Assembly (NCBI RefSeq): GCF_900184815.1
Contig: NZ_FXXQ01000011.1
Span: forward strand, 106,242-170,241
Length of the DNA stretch: 64,000 nt
Reading direction: 5' to 3'
From: Boseongicola aestuarii
Lineage (GTDB): Bacteria > Pseudomonadota > Alphaproteobacteria > Rhodobacterales > Rhodobacteraceae
The notes under the pieces were generated by a model. The model did not search any database. It saw only the letters and a program-made list of their open reading frames with translations, and was not told the DNA's origin. A program made the translations under genes and the position numbers. Shown piece after piece: positions 8,998 to 19,384 of the stretch; the first letter of the stretch is position 1; every line of letters begins with the position of its first letter.

Positions 8998-10311
8998 TTA
9001 GAGTACGTAGCGCGACATGTCCGCGTTTGCGGTGAGTTCGCCGAGGTTTTGATCGACGAAGGCCTTGTCGACGGTGACCTTTTCACCAGCCTTGTCGGGA
9101 GCGTTGAAGCTGAGTTCTTCGAAGACGCGTTCCAGCACGGTGTAGAGGCGGCGCGCGCCGATGTTTTCGATGGACTGGTTCACGTCGGCGGCGATCTTGG
9201 CGAGCGCTGCGATGCCGTCCTCGGTGAAGGTGACGGTGACGTCTTCGGTGCCCATGAGAGCGGTGTATTGCAGTGTCAACGCGTTGTCGGTTTCGGTGAG
9301 GATGCGCACGAAGTCTTCCTCGGTGAGCGCGCGCAGGTTCACGCGGATCGGCAGGCGGCCCTGAAGCTCGGGGAGGAGATCCGAGGGTTTCGCGATGTGA
9401 AACGCGCCGGATGCGATGAAGAGGATGTGGTCAGTTTTAACAGGGCCGTATTTGGTGCTGACGGTGGTGCCTTCGATGAGCGGCAGCAGATCGCGCTGGA
9501 CGCCTTCGCGGGAGACGTCGGCGCCGCGCGCGTCGGAACGCGCCGTGACTTTGTCGATCTCGTCAAGGAAGACGATGCCGCTTTCCTGAACGGCCTCAAG
9601 CGCCTTTTTCGTGACTGTTTCGTCATCGAGAAGCTTGTCGGCTTCTTCGCCGATCAGGATTTCATAGCTTTGCGAAACGGTCATGCGCTTTTTGACGGTG
9701 CGCCCGCCGAAGCCTTTGCCAAAGAGTGCGCCGAGGTCCATGCCCATGCCACCGCCCTGCCCCGGCTGCATGCCGGGCAGTTCCATGCCCTGGAATGGGT
9801 TGGATGTGTCCTGGAGTTCAAGTTCGATGACGGTATCGTCCAGTTCGCCACGCTTGAGTTTGTCGCGGAACATCTGGAGGGTCTGTTCGCGGGCGTTTTC
9901 GCCTGCGATGGCGGCGATAACGCGGTCTTCGGCAGCTTTGTGTGCGTTTGCCTTGACCTCGTCGCGCATCAGTTCGCGGGTCATGGTGATGGCGGATTCA
10001 ACAAGGTCGCGGATGATCTGTTCGACGTCGCGCCCGACGTAGCCGACTTCGGTGAATTTCGTGGCTTCGACCTTGAGGAAGGGCGCTTTGGCCAGCTTCG
10101 CGAGGCGGCGCGAAATCTCGGTTTTGCCAACGCCGGTAGGGCCGATCATCAGGATGTTTTTCGGATAGACCTCATCGCGCAGGTCGTCTGCGAGTTGCTT
10201 GCGGCGCCAGCGGTTGCGCAGAGCGACTGCAACGGCGCGCTTGGCGTCCCTTTGGCCGATGATAAAGCGGTCGAGTTCGGAGACGATCTCGCGGGGGGTC
10301 AGGTCGGTCAT
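8998..10311 (-). CDS. hslU: HslUV protease ATPase subunit HslU
   Basis: The AAA+ unfoldase of the HslUV (ClpYQ) protease, 437 aa. It starts [20 protein letters not shown]. The Walker A motif GPTGVGKTE is at about 57-65, Walker B is the [10 protein letters not shown] segment, and the family-specific I domain lies between them (about 110-240). The C-terminus ends DMSRYVL, close to the usual D-L-SR(Y/F)IL tail that docks into HslV. Its start overlaps the hslV stop by four bases. Confidence 0.97.
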   Translation of the reverse strand: MTDLTPREIVSELDRFIIGQRDAKRAVAVALRNRWRRKQLADDLRDEVYPKNILMIGPTGVGKTEISRRLAKLAKAPFLKVEATKFTEVGYVGRDVEQIIRDLVESAITMTRELMRDEVKANAHKAAEDRVIAAIAGENAREQTLQMFRDKLKRGELDDTVIELELQDTSNPFQGMELPGMQPGQGGGMGMDLGALFGKGFGGRTVKKRMTVSQSYEILIGEEADKLLDDETVTKKALEAVQESGIVFLDEIDKVTARSDARGADVSREGVQRDLLPLIEGTTVSTKYGPVKTDHILFIASGAFHIAKPSDLLPELQGRLPIRVNLRALTEEDFVRILTETDNALTLQYTALMGTEDVTVTFTEDGIAALAKIAADVNQSIENIGARRLYTVLERVFEELSFNAPDKAGEKVTVDKAFVDQNLGELTANADMSRYVL

Positions 10312-10865
10312 TTGGGCAGGCTTTCCACGGTGAGGTTGCCGTTGGTGTAAACACAGATGTCAGAGGCGATGGCCATGGCTTTGCGGGCGATGGTTTCAGC
10401 GTCGAAGTCGCTGTCCATGAGGGCGCGACCAGCAGCGAGGGCGTAGTTGCCACCCGAGCCGATGGCGGTGACGTCGTGTTCGGGTTCGAGCACGTCCCCT
10501 GCCCCGGTCACGACGTAAAGGTCGGTGCCGTCGGTGACGATCAGCATGGCCTCGAGTTTCTGGAGGTATTTGTCGGTGCGCCAGTCCTTGGCGAGCTCAA
10601 CAGCGGCGCGCTGAAGCTGGCCGGGGGTGGCTTCGAGTTTGGCCTCCAGGCGCTCAAGGAGCGTGAAGGCGTCGGCGGTGGAGCCTGCGAATCCGGCTAT
10701 GATGTCGTAGCCACCGGGGCTCAGTCTGCGGACCTTCTTGGCGGTGCCCTTGATCACGGTTTGGCCCAAGCTGACCTGACCGTCGCCTGCGATGACGACT
10801 TGGCCGCCTTTACGGACGCCGATGATCGTGGTGCCGTGCCAGCCGGGGAATTGGTCGTCGGCCAT
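10308..10865 (-). CDS. hslV: HslUV protease peptidase subunit HslV
   Basis: The threonine peptidase of HslUV, 185 aa from [13 protein letters not shown]. The mature N-terminal catalytic threonine is in GTTIIGV, so a propeptide of about 11 residues must be removed. This is normal in alphaproteobacteria, whereas E. coli HslV lacks it. Other family blocks are [14 protein letters not shown] and the KKVRRL(S)PGG segment. The start at 10865 is chosen because an AGGAG site lies just upstream; longer in-frame extensions run into the palindromic repeat. Confidence 0.96.
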   Translation of the reverse strand: MADDQFPGWHGTTIIGVRKGGQVVIAGDGQVSLGQTVIKGTAKKVRRLSPGGYDIIAGFAGSTADAFTLLERLEAKLEATPGQLQRAAVELAKDWRTDKYLQKLEAMLIVTDGTDLYVVTGAGDVLEPEHDVTAIGSGGNYALAAGRALMDSDFDAETIARKAMAIASDICVYTNGNLTVESLPK

Positions 10866-10923
10866 AGTGGACTCCTGCCGTTTGGTGTTCGGGGGTATAT
10901 GATTGTCTGTCGCCCAGACTGCA

Positions 10924-10977
10924 AGGTTTTGGGGGCGCTGCCCCCAAACCCCCGGGATATTTACGGGCCAATAATGA
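10924..10977. repeat. Palindromic intergenic repeat of the Rhodobacteraceae type
   Basis: An intergenic palindrome in the hslV-trxA gap: GGGGGC, GCT, GCCCCC, followed by AAACCCCCGGGATATTT and GCC(A)ATAATGA. From memory, near-identical palindromes with a GGGATATTT tail are scattered through many Rhodobacteraceae genomes. This supports the taxonomic assignment. It may act as a terminator-like or REP-like element. The family assignment is recollection, not a search. Confidence 0.6.
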
Positions 10978-10989
10978 GCATTGGGCAGG

Positions 10990-11015
10990 AAAAAGGCCGC
11001 CAAAGTGGGGCGGCC
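10990..11015 (-). terminator. Rho-independent terminator of trxA
   Basis: Read on the minus strand: a 7-bp GGCCGCC/GGCGGCC stem with a seven-base loop followed by a five-U tract. It begins 26 bases after the trxA stop. It would end the trxA (and possibly addBA-trxA) transcript before hslV. Confidence 0.8.
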
Positions 11016-11040
11016 TTGCTCAATGGGCGTGATGTCCGGT

Positions 11041-11361
11041 TCAGATCGACTCGTCGATCCAGCTTTTCAGCGCGGCCTTTGGCGCGGCGCCGGTCTTGTT
11101 TGAGACGACTTCTCCGTTCTTAAACAGGAAAAGCGCCGGGATGCCGCGCACGCCAAGTTGGGCTGGCGAATTCGGGTTTTCGTCGACGTTCACTTTGGCG
11201 ATCTTGACGTTACCGCCGTATTCCTCGGACAGCTCTTCAAGAGCGGGGCCGATCATTTTGCAAGGGCCGCACCATTCGGCCCAGAAATCTACGACAACCG
11301 GGACGTCCGACTGGCGGACCTCGGCGTCGAACGTGTCGTCTGTGACGGCGGTAGTAGCCAT
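11041..11361 (-). CDS. trxA: Thioredoxin
   Basis: Cytoplasmic thioredoxin 1 of 106 aa with the redox site WCGPCK (Cys31, Cys34), VDFWAEW before it and the cis-proline segment [13 protein letters not shown]. It donates electrons to ribonucleotide reductase and other disulfide-forming enzymes. An AAGGAGA site lies five bases upstream of the ATG. It follows addA after a 56-bp gap and ends in a clear terminator. Confidence 0.97.
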   Translation of the reverse strand: MATTAVTDDTFDAEVRQSDVPVVVDFWAEWCGPCKMIGPALEELSEEYGGNVKIAKVNVDENPNSPAQLGVRGIPALFLFKNGEVVSNKTGAAPKAALKSWIDESI

Positions 11362-11417
11362 GTCTTTCTCCTTGGCAGCGGGTCAGTTCGTGAACCTAGG
11401 AAGCCTTGTGGCTGAGG

Positions 11418-14400
11418 TCAAGATGTAGTGGCTCTGGCGAGCGCTGGCCTCACGATGCCGTGTGGAAGGTGCGTGAGCGACGGAGTTGCGGTCCAGAGGA
11501 TTGCGAGGTCGATACGGTGGGACGGAAAGATCTGTTCGAGGGCTTCGAGATAGGCGGCCATTTGGCGCAAAAGGCCGTCCGGCGTTGTTTCTGCGGTGTC
11601 GGGGACGATCTGGTTGGTTTTGAAGTCCACCGCCAGAACGTGGTCTTCGGCGATGATAAGGCGGTCGACGGTGCCCGCGAGTGTTCCGTCGAGAGTGGGA
11701 AGAGAGGCGGAAAGGTCAACTTCGGCGAGGCTGTCTGGGGCGAATACTTCGGGAAAACTGAGGATTGACTGGCGCGCCTCGTTCAGGAGGTCGCCGCGAT
11801 CTGCGGCATTTGGCAAGAGGCGGAGCGCGGCGGCTTCCCAGGTTTCCTCGGGAAGCGCAGGGAGTGCTTCGAGCAGTAGGTGGATGTCGGTTCCGCGCTG
11901 CATTGCGGCTTGGCTGAGGGCATCGTCGACAGTGCCGCCGACGATCTTGGCACCACCCAGTTTGCTGGGGTTGAGGGGTTTTGGCTTGGGGGTGCGCGGC
12001 TTCACCGGTTCGTAGAAAAGTGCGGGCGTCTGGGCAAAAAAAGTCTCTAAATAAAGCTTTTCGGATGGTATATGCGCGGGCCAGGCTCCGAATTCGAGAC
12101 GCAGGATTTCGGCTTCGTCGTCAATGACGCGCTTGGCTCCCGCAGCCAGGAGGCCTTCAGCGACCGCTTTATGCCAGCGGTTGTCCCCTTCCCCGGACGC
12201 CTTTTCGACACCGCCTACGATCAGCCAGTTCTTGGCGCGGGTCATGGCGACATAGAGAAGCCTCTGGCGTTCTTCGGCGTCGGAGGCTTTCTGGGCGTCC
12301 TTTGCGTCGGCAAGGCCATCGGGCGCAACGTCCTGAGCGACGTTCCAAACCGGCATGTCCGAGCTGTCAATCACGAAGGCGTCGCGGCTGGCGCGATCGT
12401 CGCGCATCGTATCGGGCAGGATAACGATCGGCGCTTCGAGGCCTTTGGCACCATGTACAGTCATGACCCGGATGAGGTCGCCGGATGTTTCTGATTGTCG
12501 TTTGATATCAACGTCGCTTGCGCTTGCGCGGGTCACGAAGCCGGTCAGGCTTGGAACGTCCTGCTGTTCATAGAGGATCGCCTGATTGAGAAGCTCGTTG
12601 ATGCCGTCCTCGGCTTCGGGGCCAAGGCGGGCCATGAGGGCTTTTCGCCCCCCGTGGCGCGTCAAGATGAGTTCGAGTAGTTCAAACGGGCGCTGAAAGT
12701 CAGCGTCCTTCCGAAGTCGGTCAAGGCGTGCGTGGGTTTCGGGGTGGTCTGCTTTGTTTTCGCGCAGGGCCTGCCACAAATAGCCTTTTCGGGGCTGCGC
12801 AAGCGAGAACAGGTCTTGTTCGCCCCATCCGAATAGGGGTGATCGAAGGGCGGTTGCCAGCGAGAGGTCGTCTTCGGGAAGCGCGAGGAACGACAAGAGT
12901 GCCAGTAGATCTCGGACCGCGAGTTCGGCGCTGATCTTGAGACGATCCGCGCCGGCAATGGGCAAGTTGGCTGATTTGCATGCGGCGATAATGTTGTCGA
13001 ACAATTGCCCGCGCCCCTGGACAAGGATCAGCACATCGCCAGCGGTTGCGGGGCGTATCTTGCCGTTTTCTTCCTGTATAGAGACTGTTTGTGTGATTGC
13101 CGTGATCTTTCTGGCGATGCGCTCGGCCAGTTTGACGGTAGGTGAATCGGCGGACAGACGGTCAACGGGATTGTGCCAGTCATGATGCTCGGGCGTATTG
13201 GGGCGCGGCTGAAGATCCCACAGATCGACCCGGCCGGGCAGAGTTTCGTTGAACGCCCTGTGCTCGATTGCGCCTCCGAGACCGTCGGCGCCGTCCTGAA
13301 ATGTATGGTCCACCGCGCTGAGTATGGCGGGCGATGAGCGGAAGGAATAGACGAGCTCTTCGCGCACGAGTTTGCCTGCGTCTTTGAGCTTGGTGGCGAA
13401 TTCGGCGGCGGTGGTGTCGAACCGGCGGGCGTCTGCGCCCTGAAAGCTATAGATTGACTGTTTCTTGTCCCCAACCGCAAAGATTGTGCGCGATCTGTCG
13501 GGGCGCGCGCCTTCGCCAGCGGTGATTTCAGCGGAAAGGGCCTTGATGACCTGCCACTGTGTGGGGCTTGTGTCCTGCGCTTCATCGACAAGGATATGGT
13601 CAATGCCGCCGTCGAGTCGGTAGAGAACCCAGGCAAGGCCTTCGTCGGTCAACAGATCGCGCGCCTTGGTGATCAGGTCATCGAAATCGAGTACGCCGCG
13701 GGCGGTTTTCGCGGCGGTATAGGCGGGGATCAGGTCGGCGGCGAAGGCGTGGAGGGCGTGGGTCTTGTTGGCGGCTTCGAAGGCAACACGCGCGGGGCGG
13801 TTTTCTTCCAGCGTCTCCATGATGGACTGGAGTTGCGACGCGTGGGGCGCGAAGGGGCCGTTTCGGAAGCCCTTGGTGGGAAGCGAGCTGGTTTTGGCGG
13901 TGAACGGTGCTTTTGTTCCCGGGCCAAAGAGGAACTTGGATTCGAGGGCGGAAATCAGGCGATAGCTTGGCGTTTGTGGCAGGTCGGCGAGCCATTCACC
14001 AAGCTTCGTGTCCGTGGGTTTTGCGGATTGGGCAAGGATGGGCGGCAGCGACTTCAGGAATTGCAGGTCGGCCAAAGTCAGGGTCGCGTTCAGGATGCTT
14101 GCGTGGGTTGCCTGTGGATCGGCGTTCATGTGCTCGAAAATGTCTTGTCTTGAAGGCGGTGGAGCGTGTGCAGGAAGGAAGTTCTCGGCTGACCCGGCGA
14201 TTGAGACGGCCAATTCAACGAGGGATTCGCCAGTAAAATAGCTTATTAGAGCCTTTAACGAGGGCGCGTCACTTTTGGCGAGACCATCGAGAACGTCAGA
14301 GAAGATCTCGGCACGGGCGATATCGTCAAGCTCGCGAAATTGGGTTGAGACGCCAGCTTCTACCGGGAACTGGCGCAAGAGGGCCGCGCAGAAGGAGTGG

Positions 14401-14762
14401 ATTGTCTGGATTTTCAGGCCGCCGGGGGTTTCGATGGCGCGGGCGAAAAGCGTACGCGCCTGATCGAGGCTTGGCGGTGAGTCTTCGCCAAGGTCGGAAA
14501 GTCCCGCGCGCAGGGCGTTGTCGTCGAGCATTGACCATTCGCCGAGGCGCTTGAAGAGACGGTTCTGCATCTCGGTTGCGGCGGCCTTTGTGTAGGTCAG
14601 GCAGAGAATGCTTTGGGGGTTGGTGCCGTGGAGCAGCAACCGCGCCACGCGGTCGGTGAGAACGCGAGTTTTGCCGGAACCGGCGTTGGCCGAGAGCCAT
14701 GTCGAGGCGTTTGGATCGGCGGCCCTGTTTTGCGCGATGGAGGCGTCAGTGAGCTTGGTCAT
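11418..14762 (-). CDS. addA: Double-strand break repair helicase-nuclease AddA
   Basis: The AddA subunit of the AddAB helicase-nuclease, which processes double-strand breaks for RecA-mediated recombination (the alphaproteobacterial counterpart of RecBCD). The 1114 aa carry a UvrD-type motor: Walker A SANAGSGKT (about 24-32), LVDEAQDTSP, VGDKKQSIYSFQGAD, VMTVHGAKGLEAP and LLYVAMTRAK. A C-terminal PD-(D/E)XK nuclease shows LAVDFKTNQ. The start MTKLTDAS at 14762 gives a four-base overlap with the addB stop; longer N-terminal extensions are less likely. Confidence 0.95.
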   Translation of the reverse strand: MTKLTDASIAQNRAADPNASTWLSANAGSGKTRVLTDRVARLLLHGTNPQSILCLTYTKAAATEMQNRLFKRLGEWSMLDDNALRAGLSDLGEDSPPSLDQARTLFARAIETPGGLKIQTIHSFCAALLRQFPVEAGVSTQFRELDDIARAEIFSDVLDGLAKSDAPSLKALISYFTGESLVELAVSIAGSAENFLPAHAPPPSRQDIFEHMNADPQATHASILNATLTLADLQFLKSLPPILAQSAKPTDTKLGEWLADLPQTPSYRLISALESKFLFGPGTKAPFTAKTSSLPTKGFRNGPFAPHASQLQSIMETLEENRPARVAFEAANKTHALHAFAADLIPAYTAAKTARGVLDFDDLITKARDLLTDEGLAWVLYRLDGGIDHILVDEAQDTSPTQWQVIKALSAEITAGEGARPDRSRTIFAVGDKKQSIYSFQGADARRFDTTAAEFATKLKDAGKLVREELVYSFRSSPAILSAVDHTFQDGADGLGGAIEHRAFNETLPGRVDLWDLQPRPNTPEHHDWHNPVDRLSADSPTVKLAERIARKITAITQTVSIQEENGKIRPATAGDVLILVQGRGQLFDNIIAACKSANLPIAGADRLKISAELAVRDLLALLSFLALPEDDLSLATALRSPLFGWGEQDLFSLAQPRKGYLWQALRENKADHPETHARLDRLRKDADFQRPFELLELILTRHGGRKALMARLGPEAEDGINELLNQAILYEQQDVPSLTGFVTRASASDVDIKRQSETSGDLIRVMTVHGAKGLEAPIVILPDTMRDDRASRDAFVIDSSDMPVWNVAQDVAPDGLADAKDAQKASDAEERQRLLYVAMTRAKNWLIVGGVEKASGEGDNRWHKAVAEGLLAAGAKRVIDDEAEILRLEFGAWPAHIPSEKLYLETFFAQTPALFYEPVKPRTPKPKPLNPSKLGGAKIVGGTVDDALSQAAMQRGTDIHLLLEALPALPEETWEAAALRLLPNAADRGDLLNEARQSILSFPEVFAPDSLAEVDLSASLPTLDGTLAGTVDRLIIAEDHVLAVDFKTNQIVPDTAETTPDGLLRQMAAYLEALEQIFPSHRIDLAILWTATPSLTHLPHGIVRPALARATTS

Positions 14763-17749
14763 TTGAGGGTCACCTTCACCGGATCCTGTGTTTCGTCCCA
14801 TTCGCCGAAACGGGCAAGGTGGTCAAAGTCGCCGCTGAAGCGGACGCGCTCCATGGCGCGGCGGGACATGTAGCCTTGGGATTCCTGCTGGAAGTGCTCG
14901 AGGAGTTGTCGCAACTCAGCTTCTACTGTGGCTGTGCGGTAGTCGATCTGTTCCGTTTTGGACGCCTGATAGAAGTCGAGAGCCACCCCGGTTTGCTTCA
15001 GGGCGCGGTTCATGCCGATGTGATCGACGCGCGCGACTTTCGCTGCGGGAATTCCGTCAAACGCGCCGTGTTCGGCCATGACGGCCTCCACCAGGAGCTG
15101 GCGCTTGTAATAGCGCATTTCCTTTTCGGAAGGGGGCGTGCCGGTTTTGTAGTCGTAGATGACAAGCTGGCCGTCAGGTTGTCTGTCGATGCGGTCTGCT
15201 TTGCCTCGGAGGCGGAAGACCGAGCCGGGGAGCGTAACATTTCCAATGATTTCCTGCCCAAGCGGCGTGGCCAGGGACTGGCGATGGTTTTCGTCCGCGA
15301 TGAATTGTTCCGCAATGGCTGACAGATGTCCCAGCCATTGCGCGCGGACAGATGGCCAGGGGACAGTTTTCGCGAGTTCGTCGGACGCAATATCGAGAAA
15401 ACGTTTGGTATCCGAGGCTGCGTCGGACAGCGGTTGCGACAGGAAGACCTCGGCGATTTCGTGGAAAACGGTTCCGCGCAGGGCTGCAGTCGGTTCGGGG
15501 CGCAGCGGTTGAAGGGCCTTAAGGCCGAGGGTGTAACGGGCGTAGATGGCGTATGGGTCGCGGATGAGTTTTTCGATATCGGTGACGGTGTAGGACCGCG
15601 TTCGTGTGTTGAGAGGCGGCGCAGGCGCTGGGCGTTTGGCGGGCGCTGGCTTGGTATCAGGCGCGTCCAGTTCGGCCGCGATTTTCAGGTAGCGTGAGCC
15701 GCGTGCGCGCATCTGTGAAATGGGCGCATCGAACTTTTCGCCAGCCAGACCTGTCAGGAGGTTCGTGAGACGGTTTACCCAGCGGGCGGGTACCGTTTCT
15801 GCATCGGCATCCCTGCGGGCACGCGACAGGATAACGCGCGGAGCGGCGATGGCTTGTTGGTAATCGTGGGCAGAGAGCCCGATTTCGCGTTCGGGCGACA
15901 AAAGCCCGACGGTCCGGCGCATCTTGCGGGACAACCACGGGTCCGGGTCTGGTCTGGCGGGCCAGACGCCTTCGTTCAGGCCGCCGAGTATGGCCAGATC
16001 GACGCCCATTACGCGGGCTTCGAGCGTTCCCCAGATAAGAACGTCGGGGTGGGATGTGTCCGTCGCGCGGGTATTTCCCGCCGCGAATGTCGTCTCGAAT
16101 AAGGCGCGGTAGTCGTGAAGGCTAAGCGCTGTTTCGGCGATGACGGGGTCCTGGAGTGCCTGGATAGCCTCAAGCGTGTCGCGACCCGCCTCTTTTTCCC
16201 AAAGCTCGCCTGTTCCGGTGCCGTCGGGACCCTGAGCGATGCTTTCCGCAATGGCGATATGAGCGCTGATCGCATCACCAAGTGCTTCCGGGATTGGCGT
16301 GGAAAGCTGGGTGAGAACGGACTTGAGCCATGCGGCCCAGTCAGTGAATTCGGGCTTTCTTTTGGGATGTGTGAAAGCGTCAAGGACTTCGTCTGTGATC
16401 GTGACGGACGCCCTGCGGCGCAGGAAAAGCTCTAGCTCGCGGGTGGCGCGCAGATGGACGCCCCGATCTGTTCCGTCGGTTCGGGTGATCGGGTGTTTCA
16501 AAAGGGCAATGACGTCTTCAGATGTCGATTCCGCCACCATAAGAGACAAAACGTGGCGCAGAAAACGGCCGGGAGGCGTCAGCGAAAGGGGGCGTCCGGC
16601 GCTGTCATCGGGAATAATATCCCAACGCAAGAGCGCGGCAGCAACGCGGCGGCCGAGGGTCCTGTCCGGAGTAATCAGAGCCGCTGTTTCCCCATTTTCA
16701 AGGGCTTCGCGTAGAGCCACAGCGATGGCAAGAGCCTCTTCGCGTGGCTGCGGGGCTTCGATGAGGGAGAGGTTGGCGGTGGCTGCTGCGAGATCTTTGA
16801 AGTCCGGACCTTCGGTGCGCCACTGGCTTGTGACGGGCGCAGGGCGCAGGGACAGCGACACCAACTTGTTGCGAAGCGGGTCAGGGGCTTGGCCAGACCA
16901 GTTGGGGATGTCGGTTTTTGGATTGAGATTCAGTGCTTTGGCCAGAACGGCAAAGCGGTACTGGGGATGGTCCTCAAGGACGAAGCTGGCGGTGTCGTCG
17001 GCGCTATCGGTCAGAGTTTCCCATACGCCATCTGGCAGATCGGGGTCGAAGCCTGGGAGAACGACAGCCCCCTGGGGCAAACGGGCAACGGCCGTCATCA
17101 GGTCGAACGTGGTGCCGCGCGATCCTGTCGAACCTACGACGAGAACCGGAGTTTGGGGTGGCGATTTGGTCCAGTTATCGACCAAAGTCCGGGTCGCGGC
17201 CCGAAGACGGGCATCGGGATCGGCCTGCGCGGTGCCGCTGAGGTCAACATAGGTTTTGACGATCTTCAGGAAATCGAGGCTTCGGCGCCAGTAATGAGAT
17301 TCGTCCTGCACTTCGAGGGCAAGGAGCTTGTCCGGGTCGACGGATTCACCGTGCAGCTCATCAAGAAGCCCGGCGAGACTGTCGGCGAGGTCGAAAAGGG
17401 CGCTTTTGGGGGCGGGTGCACCGGGTGCATTCAGAAGCGGCTGGATCAGGCGGGCGAGTTCCAGTTTGCGGTGGAGCTTAGGCGTCACGGCGGGCAGGGG
17501 GGCGCCGAGGATCAGGCGGTCAATGGCCGTGACGGGGTTGATCCGGGGCAGGAGGCGGGGCGCGCCGTCGGAAAAAAGCTCGACAAGGCGGCGGCGCATC
17601 CGTTCGGTATTCACGATGATTTGGAGGTGCGCGAGCGCCTCGGGGGGCTGATCGGCGTAGGCTGCGAGGCAACGCTTGACGATTTCGGCTGGAAAATCCG
17701 CGCCGGGCGGCACTCCTAGGACGCGGGGTTTGTCCGATGGGTCAAACAT
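14759..17749 (-). CDS. addB: Double-strand break repair protein AddB
   Basis: The AddB subunit of AddAB, alphaproteobacterial type, about 996 aa. It has a UvrD-like helicase region without intact Walker motifs and a C-terminal PD-(D/E)XK nuclease (IYDYKTGTPP) with surrounding QLLVEA. The start at 17749 (MFDPSDKP) is chosen over one four codons upstream because a GAGG site sits six bases before it. It overlaps the end of the upstream nucleotidyltransferase gene by eight bases. The murU-amgK-tsaE-addB-addA run is compact and co-oriented. Confidence 0.93.
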   Translation of the reverse strand: MFDPSDKPRVLGVPPGADFPAEIVKRCLAAYADQPPEALAHLQIIVNTERMRRRLVELFSDGAPRLLPRINPVTAIDRLILGAPLPAVTPKLHRKLELARLIQPLLNAPGAPAPKSALFDLADSLAGLLDELHGESVDPDKLLALEVQDESHYWRRSLDFLKIVKTYVDLSGTAQADPDARLRAATRTLVDNWTKSPPQTPVLVVGSTGSRGTTFDLMTAVARLPQGAVVLPGFDPDLPDGVWETLTDSADDTASFVLEDHPQYRFAVLAKALNLNPKTDIPNWSGQAPDPLRNKLVSLSLRPAPVTSQWRTEGPDFKDLAAATANLSLIEAPQPREEALAIAVALREALENGETAALITPDRTLGRRVAAALLRWDIIPDDSAGRPLSLTPPGRFLRHVLSLMVAESTSEDVIALLKHPITRTDGTDRGVHLRATRELELFLRRRASVTITDEVLDAFTHPKRKPEFTDWAAWLKSVLTQLSTPIPEALGDAISAHIAIAESIAQGPDGTGTGELWEKEAGRDTLEAIQALQDPVIAETALSLHDYRALFETTFAAGNTRATDTSHPDVLIWGTLEARVMGVDLAILGGLNEGVWPARPDPDPWLSRKMRRTVGLLSPEREIGLSAHDYQQAIAAPRVILSRARRDADAETVPARWVNRLTNLLTGLAGEKFDAPISQMRARGSRYLKIAAELDAPDTKPAPAKRPAPAPPLNTRTRSYTVTDIEKLIRDPYAIYARYTLGLKALQPLRPEPTAALRGTVFHEIAEVFLSQPLSDAASDTKRFLDIASDELAKTVPWPSVRAQWLGHLSAIAEQFIADENHRQSLATPLGQEIIGNVTLPGSVFRLRGKADRIDRQPDGQLVIYDYKTGTPPSEKEMRYYKRQLLVEAVMAEHGAFDGIPAAKVARVDHIGMNRALKQTGVALDFYQASKTEQIDYRTATVEAELRQLLEHFQQESQGYMSRRAMERVRFSGDFDHLARFGEWDETQDPVKVTLK

Positions 17750-18416
17750 CAGGAGCCTCATTTGCCCTTATTAGGGACTGTTTTGTGCCGATATCCGCCC
17801 AATGACCGGGATAGATGGTGCCATGGAGATCGCCCGAGGTGGCGAGATGGTCCCAGTAGGCATTGAGAGAGAACACGCGATCCTTGATGGCGTCGAGCCT
17901 TCCGGTTCGGACGAGCTGTGCGCCGGTGTAGATCATATTGCCGCCGCGCTTGAGTTGGGTGCCGGAGAGAGTGAAATCACCAGGCGGAGATCGATTTTCC
18001 GCACGTCCGATAGGGACAAGAAGCAAAAGCGCCTGCATATCGTCCTGCCAGTGATTGAGCAGGTGGGTCAGTGGGTTTGGACCGGTCCAGTCACAGTCAG
18101 GGTTGAGCGTGAGTGTGGGGCTGGTGAGACGGTTTCGCGCCGCTTTCAGGCCGCCGCCGGTGTCGAGGATATTGGGGGTTTCGTGCAAGACCTCGACTCC
18201 GTGGCTTTTGAGATGAGGCGCAATGTTTGCGTGGAGGTGATGAGTATTGGCCAAAATAGTCTCTAAACCGGCGCTTTTGGCGATCTTCAGGCTGTGGTCG
18301 ATCATTGGCTGACCGCGAAGCGACAACATCGGTTTTGGTGTTTCCTTCGTGAGATCGCCCATGCGCGTGCCAAAGCCTGCCGCAAAGATCATCAGGGAGA
18401 CATTGGCGGGGATCAT
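17742..18416 (-). CDS. murU: Nucleotidyltransferase, MurU-like (MurNAc-1-phosphate uridylyltransferase)
   Basis: A sugar-1-phosphate nucleotidyltransferase of 224 aa. The N-terminal IFAAGFGTRMGDLTKETPKPM is the nucleotide-binding signature, TGGGLKAA the second conserved block, and LNPDCDW carries the metal-binding Asp. Family knowledge plus the adjacent amgK-type kinase points to MurU, which makes UDP-MurNAc from MurNAc-1-phosphate in anhydro-MurNAc recycling. A general glucose/mannose-1-phosphate nucleotidyltransferase is the alternative. It overlaps the kinase stop by four bases. Confidence 0.8.
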   Translation of the reverse strand: MIPANVSLMIFAAGFGTRMGDLTKETPKPMLSLRGQPMIDHSLKIAKSAGLETILANTHHLHANIAPHLKSHGVEVLHETPNILDTGGGLKAARNRLTSPTLTLNPDCDWTGPNPLTHLLNHWQDDMQALLLLVPIGRAENRSPPGDFTLSGTQLKRGGNMIYTGAQLVRTGRLDAIKDRVFSLNAYWDHLATSGDLHGTIYPGHWADIGTKQSLIRANEAPDV

Positions 18417-19384
18417 GTGGTGAGGCCTTCGAGGCGTTCAGGAGAGGGCGCGGGCAATCCCGCCGCGAGGTCATCCGCAAGGTGGGCTAGGGTCGCGTGC
18501 CGGCAGCAGTCGTTCAGATAGCGATAGACGCGGGGGAGGGCAGGCACGTGGTGGGCCTTGCCCTCTCGGCGGGCGGCGCGGGCGAATATTCCAAGGATGC
18601 GGAGGTTGCGTTGGACGCCGAGGGCCGCGAAGGCGGCCCCGAGGTCTGCAGGGTCATCGCCAGTTCTGCGCGCGTAGGCGCTGATGAGGTCGTGCTGGAG
18701 TTGGGGCGCTACGTCGGTGCGGGCGTCGGTCAGGAGCGACATCAGATCGTAGGCCGGTGAGATGAGGAAAGCGTCCTGATAGTCGAGCAGCCCGGGTTGA
18801 CGGAGGGGGTGTCTGTCGGCCAGCCACATGATGTTGTCTGCGTGGAAGTCCCGCAGACTGACGGTGCGGGGGCCTTGTAAGAGCTGTGCCAAAACAGGCT
18901 CTAAACCAGCTCGAAAAGCGTCTAAGTGAGCCGGTTTCGCATTCGGGTACCACTCGTCTGCGAGCGTCGTCGCGTCGCAAAGATCTTGAACGGTTGGTTC
19001 GGGAAGTTTTGGTGCGGGGGCGTTGCGGATTGCAATGAGCGTGTCCAAAATCACTTCGTAGTACCGTCTTTGGCTGGCCGGGTCTTTCGAGATGAGCGTT
19101 GTGAGCTTATCGGTTCCGAAGTCTTCAAGAAGAGCGAAGCCGCTCTCAGTGTCGACTGCGAGGATATCCGGGGCAGAGAGAGACTGATCTTGGAGCCAGC
19201 GGGTCATCTTGAGGAAGGCGGGTAACGAAGTATCTGTAGCCGGATCGCAGGTCATCAGAATTGCGGTGGCGTTCGACTGGGAGAGCCGGGTGTATTGCCG
19301 CGTGGAAAGATCGCCCGCGACGGGTGACGGCGTGGCGTTTGCCCATCCCGCATTGGCCAGAAATGATACGCGCGCGCTATCCAT
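18413..19384 (-). CDS. amgK: Aminoglycoside phosphotransferase-fold kinase, AmgK-like
   Basis: A 323-aa kinase of the APH/choline-kinase fold. The key motif is SLRDFHADNIMWL (catalytic Asp and metal-binding Asn), with GLLDYQDAF as the second metal-binding motif. AmgK phosphorylates MurNAc/GlcNAc at the anomeric position and feeds MurU, the downstream neighbour. The ATG at 19384 is used; a GTG three codons upstream is possible, and neither has a strong ribosome site. It overlaps the tsaE stop by eight bases. Confidence 0.82.
   Translation of the reverse strand: MDSARVSFLANAGWANATPSPVAGDLSTRQYTRLSQSNATAILMTCDPATDTSLPAFLKMTRWLQDQSLSAPDILAVDTESGFALLEDFGTDKLTTLISKDPASQRRYYEVILDTLIAIRNAPAPKLPEPTVQDLCDATTLADEWYPNAKPAHLDAFRAGLEPVLAQLLQGPRTVSLRDFHADNIMWLADRHPLRQPGLLDYQDAFLISPAYDLMSLLTDARTDVAPQLQHDLISAYARRTGDDPADLGAAFAALGVQRNLRILGIFARAARREGKAHHVPALPRVYRYLNDCCRHATLAHLADDLAAGLPAPSPERLEGLTT

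Noticed and set aside
8653..10350. A 565-codon open frame on the plus strand
   Set aside because: It lies antisense to hslU and the endonuclease gene over its whole length; its composition is what the reverse strand of GC-rich coding DNA gives, and no domain is seen.
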